Position numbers and translations under genes: made by a program. The notes beneath the pieces are model-generated. The model made no database searches. It saw only the letters and a program-made list of their open reading frames with translations, and was not told where the DNA came from. This document shows positions 34,632-43,016 of a DNA stretch of 64,000 nucleotides, piece after piece. How positions within the stretch are numbered: the first letter of the stretch is position 1; the number at the start of each line of letters is the position of its first letter. Source of the stretch: CAYHVK01 sp964360255 (GTDB taxonomy: Bacteria; Bdellovibrionota; Bdellovibrionia; Bdellovibrionales; UBA1609). The stretch spans positions 13,852-77,851 of the forward strand of contig CAYHVK010000014.1 of assembly GCA_964360255.1 (NCBI GenBank), read 5' to 3'.

Positions 34632-34954
34632 TGAAAAAATACACTTGGCCTCCACAACATCAAATTGATGAGTTCCTCAAGGAAATTGCAGACAACGAAG
34701 AATCGGGATCACTTCATCTTAATGACGATGCAACACCAATTGAGCGCTTTCGTTTTGATCTTTGTCAGCAGCTTTTGGCTTACATGCAGATACATAAAAT
34801 TAAACAAAAAGATTTAGCGAAAATGCTTGGCTCCGACGAACCAGAAATGAGTCGAATTTTGCACCATCGTATTGATAAAGTGAGCACCGACAAACTTCTT
34901 CGCATGGTTCAGCAGCTTAATCCGAAAGTAAAATTATCAATTGTTGGACTCTAG
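34631..34954 (+). CDS. Xre-family antitoxin / repressor
   Basis: 107 residues from ATG 34631, with AGGAG 7 nt upstream; a TTG at 34613 has no comparable site. After an acidic N-terminus comes a Cro/C1-type helix-turn-helix (about residues 52-90: KIKQKDLAKMLGSDEPEMSR), typical of HigA-like antitoxins, then LRMVQQLNPKVKLSIVGL. It should neutralise the upstream protein and autorepress through the 34299-34320 palindrome. Its end overlaps the response-regulator gene on the other strand by 4 nt. Confidence 0.8.
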   Translation: MKKYTWPPQHQIDEFLKEIADNEESGSLHLNDDATPIERFRFDLCQQLLAYMQIHKIKQKDLAKMLGSDEPEMSRILHHRIDKVSTDKLLRMVQQLNPKVKLSIVGL

Positions 34955-35466
34955 CTCTGCAGCTCTAAAAGCGTACGAATGGTGCGCTTGACCGTCTCAA
35001 GCTCAAAAGGCTTCGTGATGTAATCATCGGCGCCTACTGAGAATCCACGACGAATCATTTCTTGATCTGAGTGTCCTGATAAGAAAACGATGGGGATTTT
35101 TTTAATGTCTTTATGCTCTTTCATCATTTCAGCGAGTTCAAAGCCATTCACCCACGGCAAGCCTACATCTAATAAAATTAAGTGAATTGAATTTGAATAA
35201 TCATCGAACACATCTGAAAGCTCAGTGGCATCTTGTGCGACGATAACTTTGTATCCTTCGCTCTCAAATATACGGCGTAAAGCACGGCGCATACTCTCAT
35301 CATCTTCAACGACGAGAATAGTTGTGACTTCAGGCTTTTTCTTAAGATTATGCAAAGATTGAAGAGAAACAACTTCTTCGGCCATAATGCGCTTACGAGT
35401 AAGAATTTCGATTTTCTCAACTAAGTCCCGCGCATTAATTTTTTTCTTCGGCCGATCTTTCGACAT
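34951..35466 (-). CDS. Single-domain response regulator with N-terminal extension
   Basis: 171 residues from ATG 35466 (GGAG 8 nt upstream; an earlier start at 35505 adds 13 residues without a site). A Lys/Arg-rich, probably helical, N-terminal stretch (about 1-45) precedes a CheY-like receiver: acidic pair VEDDE near 54-57, phosphoacceptor D100 in LLDVGLP, Ser/Thr switch in VFLSGHS, Lys in ITKPFE. There is no output domain, so it signals through partners. No cognate kinase is nearby. It could serve as a chemotaxis-like or phosphorelay receiver. Confidence 0.88.
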   Translation of the reverse strand: MSKDRPKKKINARDLVEKIEILTRKRIMAEEVVSLQSLHNLKKKPEVTTILVVEDDESMRRALRRIFESEGYKVIVAQDATELSDVFDDYSNSIHLILLDVGLPWVNGFELAEMMKEHKDIKKIPIVFLSGHSDQEMIRRGFSVGADDYITKPFELETVKRTIRTLLELQS

Positions 35467-35778
35467 CAACAACTCCTGCCATAACGTTACAAACTGAACC
35501 TTCAAATAAGAAGTCCAGTTTTACAAAAAAAGAACATATGTTTTTATGGCGCACATAAGCCGCTCAGCAGAAAAAAATTTCAAAGCCAAAACAGTTACAA
35601 ATCATAAGGAAAAACAAAGCATAGGCTGAATTATTGAAGATCTAAACAAATCAAAAAGAGGTTCGGAGTCGCCATCAGCTACGAGGCGCGAGGAAGTGAG
35701 CGCGGAGGCGTGGCAAGGCCACGTCGCACAAGCGAACGACCGAGTAACGAAGTAGATGGTGGTGAATACGAAGCGATC
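35467..35778. other. Non-coding gap with a GC-rich structured segment
   Basis: About 312 bases between the response-regulator start and the trxB stop. The part up to about 35660 is AT-rich and probably holds the response-regulator promoter, though no clear boxes were found. The part 35668-35763 is visibly GC-richer and can fold: a perfect 6-bp central stem (35709-35714 with 35718-35723) and outer CCATC/GATGG arms. It may be a terminator for trxB or a palindromic intergenic repeat. No open frame of convincing character was seen. Confidence 0.5.
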
Positions 35779-36708
35779 CTAGGGATTATCATCCAGCCAG
35801 CGCTCTGCATCCATCGCTGCCATGCAGCCGGTTCCGGCTGCAGTAATCGCCTGACGATAATGACTATCCTGCACATCTCCTGCTGCGAATACGCCTGGGA
35901 TCGATGTGTACGTAGATTTACCTTCAGTAATGATATAGCCGGTTTCATCTGTCTTTAGTTGATCGGCGAGGAATGCGGTATTCGGACGATGTCCGATAGC
36001 GATGAAGACACCGTCCATCTTCATTTCGGTTACTGCATTAGTTTTTAAATTCTTAATTTTAATACCGCTCACAGTTTGCTCACCAAGAACATCGTTGAGC
36101 TCAGAATCCCAGATCACTTCGATTTTAGGATTTGCGAGCACGCGATCCGCCATAATTTTAGAAGCTCTAAACTCATCACGACGATGAATCACCCAGACCT
36201 TTGCAGCAAAACGGGTGAGAAAGTTCGCTTCTTCCATGGCTGTGTCGCCTCCACCAATAACCGCCACCTGTTGGTTTTTGAAAAATGCGCCGTCACAAGT
36301 GGCACACGCTGAAACTCCGCGGCCTAATAAACGCTTTTCATTAGGTAGACCTAAATACTTAGCGCTTGCACCTGTAGATAAAATAATCGTCTTCGCTTGG
36401 TGAAGTTCGCTACCAATCCAGATTTTGAAGGGGCGAACAGATAGATCAACTTTTGTTACGTTCTTAGAAATAAAACGAGTTTTAAAACGTGCCGCCTGTC
36501 TGCGAGTCACATCCATAAGTTCAGGACCTTGAATACCTTCAGCAAAACCCGGGAAATTTTCAACTTCAGTTGTTGTCATGAGCTGACCGCCCACTTCTTC
36601 GCCTTCAATCATAAGAGGGCTTAAGTTTGCGCGAGCCGCATAAATGGCGGCCGTTAAACCAGCAGGGCCCGAGCCAATGATCACCACATTTTCGATTTTT
36701 TCAGACAT
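35779..36708 (-). CDS. trxB: Thioredoxin-disulphide reductase
   Basis: NADPH-dependent FAD enzyme that reduces thioredoxin. FAD motif GSGPAG at residues 12-17; redox-active CATC with C135 and C138; NADPH motif GGGDTA; and the C-terminal FAD signature GVFAAGDVQD. The length of 309 fits the low-molecular-weight class. It is followed by the structured segment 35668-35763 and stands alone on its strand. It would feed electrons to thioredoxin-dependent enzymes such as peroxiredoxins. Confidence 0.95.
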   Translation of the reverse strand: MSEKIENVVIIGSGPAGLTAAIYAARANLSPLMIEGEEVGGQLMTTTEVENFPGFAEGIQGPELMDVTRRQAARFKTRFISKNVTKVDLSVRPFKIWIGSELHQAKTIILSTGASAKYLGLPNEKRLLGRGVSACATCDGAFFKNQQVAVIGGGDTAMEEANFLTRFAAKVWVIHRRDEFRASKIMADRVLANPKIEVIWDSELNDVLGEQTVSGIKIKNLKTNAVTEMKMDGVFIAIGHRPNTAFLADQLKTDETGYIITEGKSTYTSIPGVFAAGDVQDSHYRQAITAAGTGCMAAMDAERWLDDNP

Positions 36709-36899
36709 AAATAACCTCTTGAAAGATAAGCCTTGATACAGGCGAGGCCATACTAACTGAGAATACCTTTATTGCCAAAGCTAGAGCGCGACGGCATTCA
36801 TCTCTTGACCTAGACCTGCTAACGCATATGGGCAAAGCCGTATCCCTCTTCCCGCAGTTCACGTTATATTAAAGTCATAATTCTGAAAAGGAACAGTCA

Positions 36900-37202
36900 T
36901 TGCCAATAGTTAGTTTTAAAAAAGTTCATAAAAGTTTTGAAGTCCGTGAGGGCGAAAACTTAATGAAAGCTCTTCTCGAGCAGAATATCCCGGTGGCGAG
37001 CTCTTGCTACAGTAAAGGTATCTGCACCAAGTGCCGCGTTCAGGTTGTTGAGGGAGCGGAAAATCTCTCAAAGCCCAACGCCCTTGAGAAACTTGACCGT
37101 GAGCGCCTGGCGAATTCTAAAAGCGCTCTGAAAGATGACGAACGCCTTTCATGTCAGAGCCGAGTTCTCGGCGATATTAAAATCGATACAGGATATTGGT
37201 AG
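36900..37202 (+). CDS. 2Fe-2S ferredoxin, adrenodoxin/ISC-like spacing
   Basis: The 100-residue soluble electron carrier starts at TTG 36900 with AAGGA 7 nt upstream. Cluster ligands C36, C42, C45 and C85 follow the C-x5-C-x2-C-x(n)-C pattern seen in adrenodoxin and ISC-type ferredoxins (plant-type ferredoxins have C-x4-C). The segment SKGICTKCRVQVVEG is typical. The gene is monocistronic, with no isc genes nearby, so its redox partner is unknown. Confidence 0.88.
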   Translation: MPIVSFKKVHKSFEVREGENLMKALLEQNIPVASSCYSKGICTKCRVQVVEGAENLSKPNALEKLDRERLANSKSALKDDERLSCQSRVLGDIKIDTGYW

Positions 37203-37237
37203 CCGACGCTCTACCACTAAAAATTACAAAAATCGTC

Positions 37238-37252
37238 CGGCACTTCTATTGC
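37238..37252 (+). promoter_or_regulatory. Sigma-54-type promoter (-24/-12)
   Basis: CGGCAC (37238-37243), N5, then TTGC (37249-37252): GG and GC are 12 apart as sigma-54 needs, and the -12 half is perfect. The predicted transcript start is near 37264, leaving a leader of about 14 nt that contains the GGAGG ribosome site. Confidence 0.6.
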
Positions 37253-37277
37253 TTCACGAAAAGCCACGGAGGTCATC

Positions 37278-38546
37278 ATGACTATTAAAAACAGTATATT
37301 TACTAATGGAGCATTTCTAATCCTAGCTTTAGGACTCAGCGGTTGCGGAGAGAGCTCTAGTGGCACAAAAGTAGTAACAGCGTGGGAAGTACAACCCCCC
37401 TACTTTAAATTGTACGACAATCAGACGGACAAAGAGAGCAAGACGGCAGACATTAAGAGAATGGATCTCGACAGTGTTCTTTTAGATCTCGCGACTACAG
37501 ACGAGCTGATGTTTGTTGATGCGAAGAAATATCCGGGCTCTATATTATCAGCGACCACTCTATGTACCGGCGAAAAAGATGCCGTATACAAACAAAGTTT
37601 CAGAATGACTTTAAAAACTGCCAACTCAGTTTATAGATTTTTACCTGAAGAGATGCTTTTGCTTCCAACAGATCAACTAAAGTCTTTTAAATGCTCAGTT
37701 CACTTTGTGGCTCAGAATACTAATGGATCTATTCACGATTTCGGTAAAGATATTCACTTCAAAATTTTCGGTGAGAATCAGAGTTTGCTCGTGAAACTAC
37801 AAGATGAGACACAAAAAGAAGAAAACAGCGAATGGCCAGACACTGCTCTGATTTCAATTCAAAGAGCACGTTACCACTTCTTACCTAAAAAAAACGCTGG
37901 AGAAATTTATCGTCTTAAATGCTCTAGCTTTGAAAGCTCTGCTGTCAACGCAGATCAGCTTCTTCAACTGATTGAGAAAAATCTAGAGACAGAAAATATT
38001 CAGCAAGATCAATTCTGCCGCCTCTTAATTCATGATCAGAATGGAGTCATACACACTACGAAACTCTTTGTTCTCAGATTTTTTGATTACAGAGATTACG
38101 TTGAAAATATCAGTTATAAAACCAGTGCCAAACGTGAATATGACTCAATTAAACTTCACCTCGGGGCTATTAAATTAGCAAACCGAACTAAGGTGCCCGC
38201 TTTCTTCTCAGTCAAAAAACAAAACATGGTTGTGACTGTACATGAAGGCACGACCGCTGGCCAGAGACAGGCCCCAGGTGGACTGGGCTTTTTAGAGCCC
38301 TATTCTCGTGATCAAATCAGAGAACTACCAGATCGAACTGTATTTATATTGAATCCAGGTCAGTCAATAACTGTGACTTTTGATGTGAGTTCTTTTTTAG
38401 CCAACTCTAGAATAAGCGTAAGCTGGATAGATCGAGTGCCAACTCTTGATCTTATTGAAAAGAAAAGCTGGGAAGACCCTAATGAAAAGGTCTTAACTTC
38501 AATTCCTTTTATGAATGAATCAACGATGGAGATAGAAATTCGCTAG
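37278..38546 (+). CDS. Large lipoprotein of unknown function
   Basis: The 422-residue protein starts at ATG 37278 after GGAGG. A signal peptide with lipobox (LALGLSGCG, Cys near residue 23) makes it a lipoprotein. The mature part seems to hold two or more similar beta-rich sections (YRFLPEEMLLLPTDQLKSFK with a Cys, and YHFLPKKNAGEIYRLKCSSF with a Cys), so internal duplication is likely. The end section (about 330-420) has Ser-rich strands. No family recognised. It is preceded by a sigma-54-type promoter. Confidence 0.6.
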   Translation: MTIKNSIFTNGAFLILALGLSGCGESSSGTKVVTAWEVQPPYFKLYDNQTDKESKTADIKRMDLDSVLLDLATTDELMFVDAKKYPGSILSATTLCTGEKDAVYKQSFRMTLKTANSVYRFLPEEMLLLPTDQLKSFKCSVHFVAQNTNGSIHDFGKDIHFKIFGENQSLLVKLQDETQKEENSEWPDTALISIQRARYHFLPKKNAGEIYRLKCSSFESSAVNADQLLQLIEKNLETENIQQDQFCRLLIHDQNGVIHTTKLFVLRFFDYRDYVENISYKTSAKREYDSIKLHLGAIKLANRTKVPAFFSVKKQNMVVTVHEGTTAGQRQAPGGLGFLEPYSRDQIRELPDRTVFILNPGQSITVTFDVSSFLANSRISVSWIDRVPTLDLIEKKSWEDPNEKVLTSIPFMNESTMEIEIR

Positions 38547-38552
38547 AAATAC

Positions 38553-39245
38553 TTAAATCTTACGAAATAAAGCGTAATTGATCAGAACTTGTTTTTTAGA
38601 AAATAAATTCTCGAAGTGGGTCTTGAAGTTTTCTTGAGCCCACTCAGAATTGTGTAGATCAAGAGTGTACTTTTCTAATTTATAAGGCGTCTGCGCGAAT
38701 TCTTTCTCAGTCCATAAAAAATATTCTTTTGAATCTGTTTTAAATTCTAAAGTCGAACCTGGCTTCTGCAAAGCATACAACTTATTGAGAAATTCAGCTG
38801 TGATCAGACGCTTTTTGTGTTTCTTAGCACGCGTCCACGGATCTGGGTGATGAATGAAAACGTCATTCACTTCACCCTCAACAAACAAATCATCTATGAA
38901 TCGGCCATTATATCGGCAGATGCGGGCGTTGACGGCTCCTTCGCGACGAACTCGGCGGATCGATTGAACCAGAGGCTTAAATTTAACTTCGAGACCTACA
39001 ATATTTCTCTGCGGAAATTGCGTCGCGCGATGAGAGAAAAAATATCCGTTTCCGGTACCGATTTCTACATCGAGAGGAGTTTGTGCGTCATTTTTAAAAA
39101 CATCTTCGCGCCAACGGCCCTTGAATTCAGGGGCTCTGTCTAAATCGTACGCCCAATCAGGATATTCAGTCTGCATCATCCCGATCCAGGCATGAGGCTT
39201 AGGAATTTTTTTTGTATCTGCGATTTGAATTCTTGATCGAGCCAT
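38553..39245 (-). CDS. trmB: tRNA (guanine-N7-)-methyltransferase
   Basis: Methylates G46 in the variable loop of tRNA with SAM. The SAM motif is LDVEIGTGNGYFFSHRATQF, the catalytic region is FIHHPDPWTRAKKHKKRLIT (HHPDPW where many homologues have FPDPW), and the end has LEFKTDSKEYF. The length of 230 is normal. The start lies 35 nt from the divergent ggt start. Cytoplasmic, probably monocistronic. Confidence 0.93.
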   Translation of the reverse strand: MARSRIQIADTKKIPKPHAWIGMMQTEYPDWAYDLDRAPEFKGRWREDVFKNDAQTPLDVEIGTGNGYFFSHRATQFPQRNIVGLEVKFKPLVQSIRRVRREGAVNARICRYNGRFIDDLFVEGEVNDVFIHHPDPWTRAKKHKKRLITAEFLNKLYALQKPGSTLEFKTDSKEYFLWTEKEFAQTPYKLEKYTLDLHNSEWAQENFKTHFENLFSKKQVLINYALFRKI

Positions 39246-39280
39246 GCCGACTTCATAACATAAGTCCCTGGGGGTATGTG

Positions 39281-40936
39281 ATGCGAAATTTTTTCTTTCT
39301 GACGGTTTTTTCTATTTTTCTGGCCAATTCGGCGATGGCTTTGCCATTTCGAGGCTCACAAATCGGAATTTCAGCCGCCTGCCCTTACGCTGTTGATGCG
39401 GGTAAACGTATAGCCGAGATGGGCGGTAACCCTGTGGATGTGGCCGTAACCGTTGCTTTGGTTATGAGCGTAACGAACCCTTCTTTTGCTAGTCTCGGTG
39501 GCGGCGGTTTTGCTTTAGTGAAAATGGATGGTGCTCCTGAAGTTTTAGACTTCCGTGAGAAAGCACCTGCGCTTGTTGATGAAAAATTCTATTTAGATCC
39601 GAAAAGATCTTCGAGCCAAGGCGGCACTGCTGTTGGTGTACCGGGTAACCCTGCTGGTTTATGGGCTCTTCATAAAAAATATGGTAAAATTCACTGGAGC
39701 CAGCTTTTTAGTACTGCTATTCAGCTCGCTGAAAAAGGGTTTCGAGTCACAGGCGGCTGGTATGACGACACTCTCGATGGTATGGAGCGTTTCGACCCAA
39801 CGGCGAAAAAAACATTTTTAGTGAATGAGAAGCCGATTGTCCCAGGCCGCAAACTTGTACAAAAAAATCTGGCGAAAGCTTTACATCAGTTACGCAATCG
39901 CAACACCGCTGGTTTCTACACAGGGCCGGTAGCCCAAGATATTGTAGCAACCATCAAAGCTCGCGGCGGAGTGATGTCTCTTAAAGACCTGTCGAGCTAC
40001 AAACCTGAATGGCGTAAACCCCTCGTGAAAGAGTATGAAGGCCATAAGATTTACCTTATGCCTCCCCCTTCAAGTGGTGGAATCGTTCTTTACTCTTCAC
40101 TGAGCCTCATCGAAAAATTAAAAGTGCGAGAAAAAAAACCTCTCAGTGTTGATGAACTTCATTACTTCTCAGAAATTTCTAAAACTTCGTTTCGCCAAAG
40201 ACTCTTGCTTGGAGATCCGGATTTCGTAACGAACCCGATTGATAAATTAATGTCGGATAGTTTTATTTCTGAGCAAGCTTCGCTGATCAAAGGCGACAAG
40301 ACAGTTAAGCTTGAGCCATTTAAAGAGAGCGACTTCGGTGCTACTGGGCAAAAAGAAAGCGCACAAACCACTCATATCTCAGTTCTCGATGCTCAAGGCC
40401 GCGGTGTTGCCATGACAATTACACTGAATCTGAATTACGGCTCTGGTGTAGTAACTGATAAGTTTGGCATTGCCATGAATAACGAAATGGACGATTTCAC
40501 AACGAAACCAGGCGAAGCGAATCAATTTGGTCTTGTTCAAGGCTCAAACAATAAAGTTCAGCCAGGTAAACGCCCACTCAGCTCAATGAGCCCAACACTT
40601 GTTGAGAAGAACGGTAAAATCGTAATGGCTCTTGGCGCGCCAGGTGGACCGCGCATTATTACTTCGGTACTCAACATTCTTTATCGTACACTTACGACTC
40701 AGACAGATTTAGATCGCGCGATTCAAATGCCGCGCGTGCATCACCAATTTTTACCAGATAAAACATTTGTCGATAGTGATTACCGATTTGCTCCTGAGAC
40801 TTTAGATGGTCTTCGCAAAAAAGGTCATGAAGTTGAAGAGTCTTGGATGGCATTAGGTTTTGCCGTTCAATACAAAGATAACATGATCAACGCAGCTTAT
40901 GACTCACGCGGTGACGGAGCCGTCGGCGGCTTCTGA
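39281..40936 (+). CDS. ggt: Gamma-glutamyltransferase
   Basis: Periplasmic hydrolase/transferase that splits glutathione and other gamma-glutamyl peptides. A signal peptide (about 1-20) precedes NPVDVAVTVALVMSVTNPS and SLGGGGFALV. The autoprocessing Thr is the first of T363-T364-H365 (AQTTHISV), where the precursor splits into two chains. SPTLVEKNGKIVMALGAPGG follows. ATG 39281 has GGGGG upstream; the longer frame from 39212 overlaps trmB. The last 40 nt overlap the CDF transporter gene on the opposite strand. Confidence 0.92.
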   Translation: MRNFFFLTVFSIFLANSAMALPFRGSQIGISAACPYAVDAGKRIAEMGGNPVDVAVTVALVMSVTNPSFASLGGGGFALVKMDGAPEVLDFREKAPALVDEKFYLDPKRSSSQGGTAVGVPGNPAGLWALHKKYGKIHWSQLFSTAIQLAEKGFRVTGGWYDDTLDGMERFDPTAKKTFLVNEKPIVPGRKLVQKNLAKALHQLRNRNTAGFYTGPVAQDIVATIKARGGVMSLKDLSSYKPEWRKPLVKEYEGHKIYLMPPPSSGGIVLYSSLSLIEKLKVREKKPLSVDELHYFSEISKTSFRQRLLLGDPDFVTNPIDKLMSDSFISEQASLIKGDKTVKLEPFKESDFGATGQKESAQTTHISVLDAQGRGVAMTITLNLNYGSGVVTDKFGIAMNNEMDDFTTKPGEANQFGLVQGSNNKVQPGKRPLSSMSPTLVEKNGKIVMALGAPGGPRIITSVLNILYRTLTTQTDLDRAIQMPRVHHQFLPDKTFVDSDYRFAPETLDGLRKKGHEVEESWMALGFAVQYKDNMINAAYDSRGDGAVGGF

Positions 40937-41943
40937 CGAGGTCGTGGCTCAATCGGTGATCGCAGTTCATCCACTGTGATCACCCGCTTGGCTACAAAAG
41001 GCTTTTGCCGAACAGGGCAGTTTGGTAAATCACAAGTATCGCAATAAGCCCGGCGGCACGGATCTAAATGAAAATTGGCGTCTCCGCCATAAGAATAATC
41101 TTGAATAAAAGAGTTCTCGAAGCGGTCTAAGCGCTCGTGAGTCTCATCGATTCTCCAGAATTCAGGAACAATTAAATGGGCATCGATATGATGATACCAA
41201 CCCGAGCGAATGATTCGCACATAGTGAATCTGAATTATTCCGTCACCCATGTGGCGATTAAAAACATCTGCGAGTTCTTTTAAAACTGTTAAATCTTCTT
41301 CATCCATTAAGCCCGAAATAGATTCGCGAACCACATGAAAGCCGGTGTACGCAAGATAAAGTCCGGCTAAATAAGCGGCCACAATATCAATCCACTGCTC
41401 ACCAGTGATTTGAATTAAAATTAAGGCGACGATAATAGCCGCAGAAGTCCAAAAATCTGAGAGAACATGCTCTCCGCTCGCGATGAGAGCATTAGAGCGA
41501 TATCGTTGACCCACGCGCTTTAAAAAAAGACCGAGAATGCAATTGCTAACTCCCGCTAAAGCTAAAATCACTGTACCGGTTGAAAGCTCAAGAAGCTGGC
41601 GACCTTCGTAAATGGCCTGAGTAGCTTCAAATAAAATAAATGTAGCGGCGAAAAAAATAAGTCCGCCCTCGAAGGCCGCAGAAAAATACTCGATTTTTCC
41701 GTGACCGTAAGGATGATTTTGATCTTTTGGTTGCGCCGAATAGTAGATCACAAAAAGCGAAAAAAGCCCGGTGGCCACATTCACTATGCTCTCCATGGCA
41801 TCTGAGTAAACGCCTTGCGAGTGAGTTAAATTGTAGGCCCAGAACTTTGCAAACAAAAGGAGCGTACCAACCACAGCAGAAAGAATCGCGGCCCATTTAC
41901 GGGCTCGCACCTCAGCTGGCGAAAGTTGGTCAGAATGAATCAT
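40897..41943 (-). CDS. Cation diffusion facilitator transporter with C-terminal Cys cluster
   Basis: A proton-coupled divalent metal exporter of 348 residues. Five to six membrane segments are present with HPYGHGKIEYFSA (family motif) and the second motif SDFWTSAAIIVALIL. The cytoplasmic CDF C-terminal domain (about 215-290) follows. Beyond it is an unusual tail with Cys at 296, 301, 304 and 309 (C-x4-C-x2-C-x4-C) and a Pro-rich end. Overlaps the REC-GGDEF gene by 4 nt (ATGA) and the ggt end by 40 nt. The metal is unknown; zinc, iron or manganese are usual for the family. Confidence 0.9.
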   Translation of the reverse strand: MIHSDQLSPAEVRARKWAAILSAVVGTLLLFAKFWAYNLTHSQGVYSDAMESIVNVATGLFSLFVIYYSAQPKDQNHPYGHGKIEYFSAAFEGGLIFFAATFILFEATQAIYEGRQLLELSTGTVILALAGVSNCILGLFLKRVGQRYRSNALIASGEHVLSDFWTSAAIIVALILIQITGEQWIDIVAAYLAGLYLAYTGFHVVRESISGLMDEEDLTVLKELADVFNRHMGDGIIQIHYVRIIRSGWYHHIDAHLIVPEFWRIDETHERLDRFENSFIQDYSYGGDANFHLDPCRRAYCDTCDLPNCPVRQKPFVAKRVITVDELRSPIEPRPRQKPPTAPSPRES

Positions 41944-42938
41944 TTACTGCCTTTGTTACGCCGAAGCTCGATCGGATCTGCCGGTGGCAGAGCCTCAAGT
42001 GGCGCCACATACATAGTATTTTCAACCCGGTTGCGTCCACTTTCTTTTGCTTTATAGAGCGCTCGGTCAGCGGCGCGCACAATCGAGCGCGCATCCACAT
42101 CTTTCGAGCCTGGAGGGGTTATGGCTAAACCGATACTCGCCGTCAATCTCTTCTCATGCTGATCGTTTTTAAATCTCCATCCTTCGATGAGTTTCTTCAA
42201 ACGTTCAGCAAAGACGAGGGCCCCTTCAGGGTTAATTTCGGTGAGAACAATTAAGAATTCGTCTCCCCCATAACGAGCGGCGAAATCGACTTTACGCATA
42301 TTATCGCGAATGAGTTTACCTACTTGAGCCAGCACGAAACTACCGAATAAATGGTCATTTTCATCATTCACCGACTTAAAATAATCCATATCCATCATGA
42401 TCACGGCGACGGATCTATTATAGCGTGAGGCGCGATCGAGTTCGTAATCGAGCTTTTCATAGAGCGAGCGCATATTGAAAAGGCCCGTGAGATCGTCGGT
42501 GTCGACCAGCTCCTTCAGACGATTGTTCGCACGAGTCAGCTCGTCACGAATATCTTTGATACGAAGATGGCAGCGAATTCGAGCCAAAAGTTCAACCGGA
42601 ACAAACGGCTTACAAATATAATCATCAGCGCCCGCATCAAGCCCCTGCATAATGTCTTCGGGGTTCGATTGAGCAGATAAAAAGAGGGTCGAAACATATT
42701 CAGCACTAGAGCGTAAAAACTGAAGCGTCTGAATACCGTTCAAACCTGGCATTTGGATGTCGAGCAGAACCAGGTGAGGTGTCCACTTCATTATTTTGGT
42801 GATTGCCTCTTCGCCTGAGCTGGCGGTTTCCACAAGGTAACCATCCCATTCAAGGGCCTTTTTAACCATGCGAAGGCTCTCTGGGTCGTCATCTACGGCC
42901 AGAATTTTTCTTCTGATATTATCTGCTTTATTCGACAT
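41940..42938 (-). CDS. Diguanylate cyclase response regulator (REC-GGDEF)
   Basis: Makes the second messenger cyclic-di-GMP when its receiver domain is phosphorylated. Receiver: residues about 10-125 with phosphoacceptor D60 (LVLLDIQMPG) and Lys in ICKPF. GGDEF domain: active site GGDEF at 224-228, with the inhibitory I-site RxxD at R215-D218, placed five residues before it, so product inhibition is expected. A short linker helix joins them. It overlaps the CDF transporter start by 4 nt and is first in that operon. Confidence 0.94.
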   Translation of the reverse strand: MSNKADNIRRKILAVDDDPESLRMVKKALEWDGYLVETASSGEEAITKIMKWTPHLVLLDIQMPGLNGIQTLQFLRSSAEYVSTLFLSAQSNPEDIMQGLDAGADDYICKPFVPVELLARIRCHLRIKDIRDELTRANNRLKELVDTDDLTGLFNMRSLYEKLDYELDRASRYNRSVAVIMMDMDYFKSVNDENDHLFGSFVLAQVGKLIRDNMRKVDFAARYGGDEFLIVLTEINPEGALVFAERLKKLIEGWRFKNDQHEKRLTASIGLAITPPGSKDVDARSIVRAADRALYKAKESGRNRVENTMYVAPLEALPPADPIELRRNKGSK

Positions 42939-43016
42939 GAATTAATGATATCTTTTTGATGAAAAAGCTTTTAGAAAAAATTGCTAATTCTGTGACCTTC
43001 GACTAGAAAGTACCCT

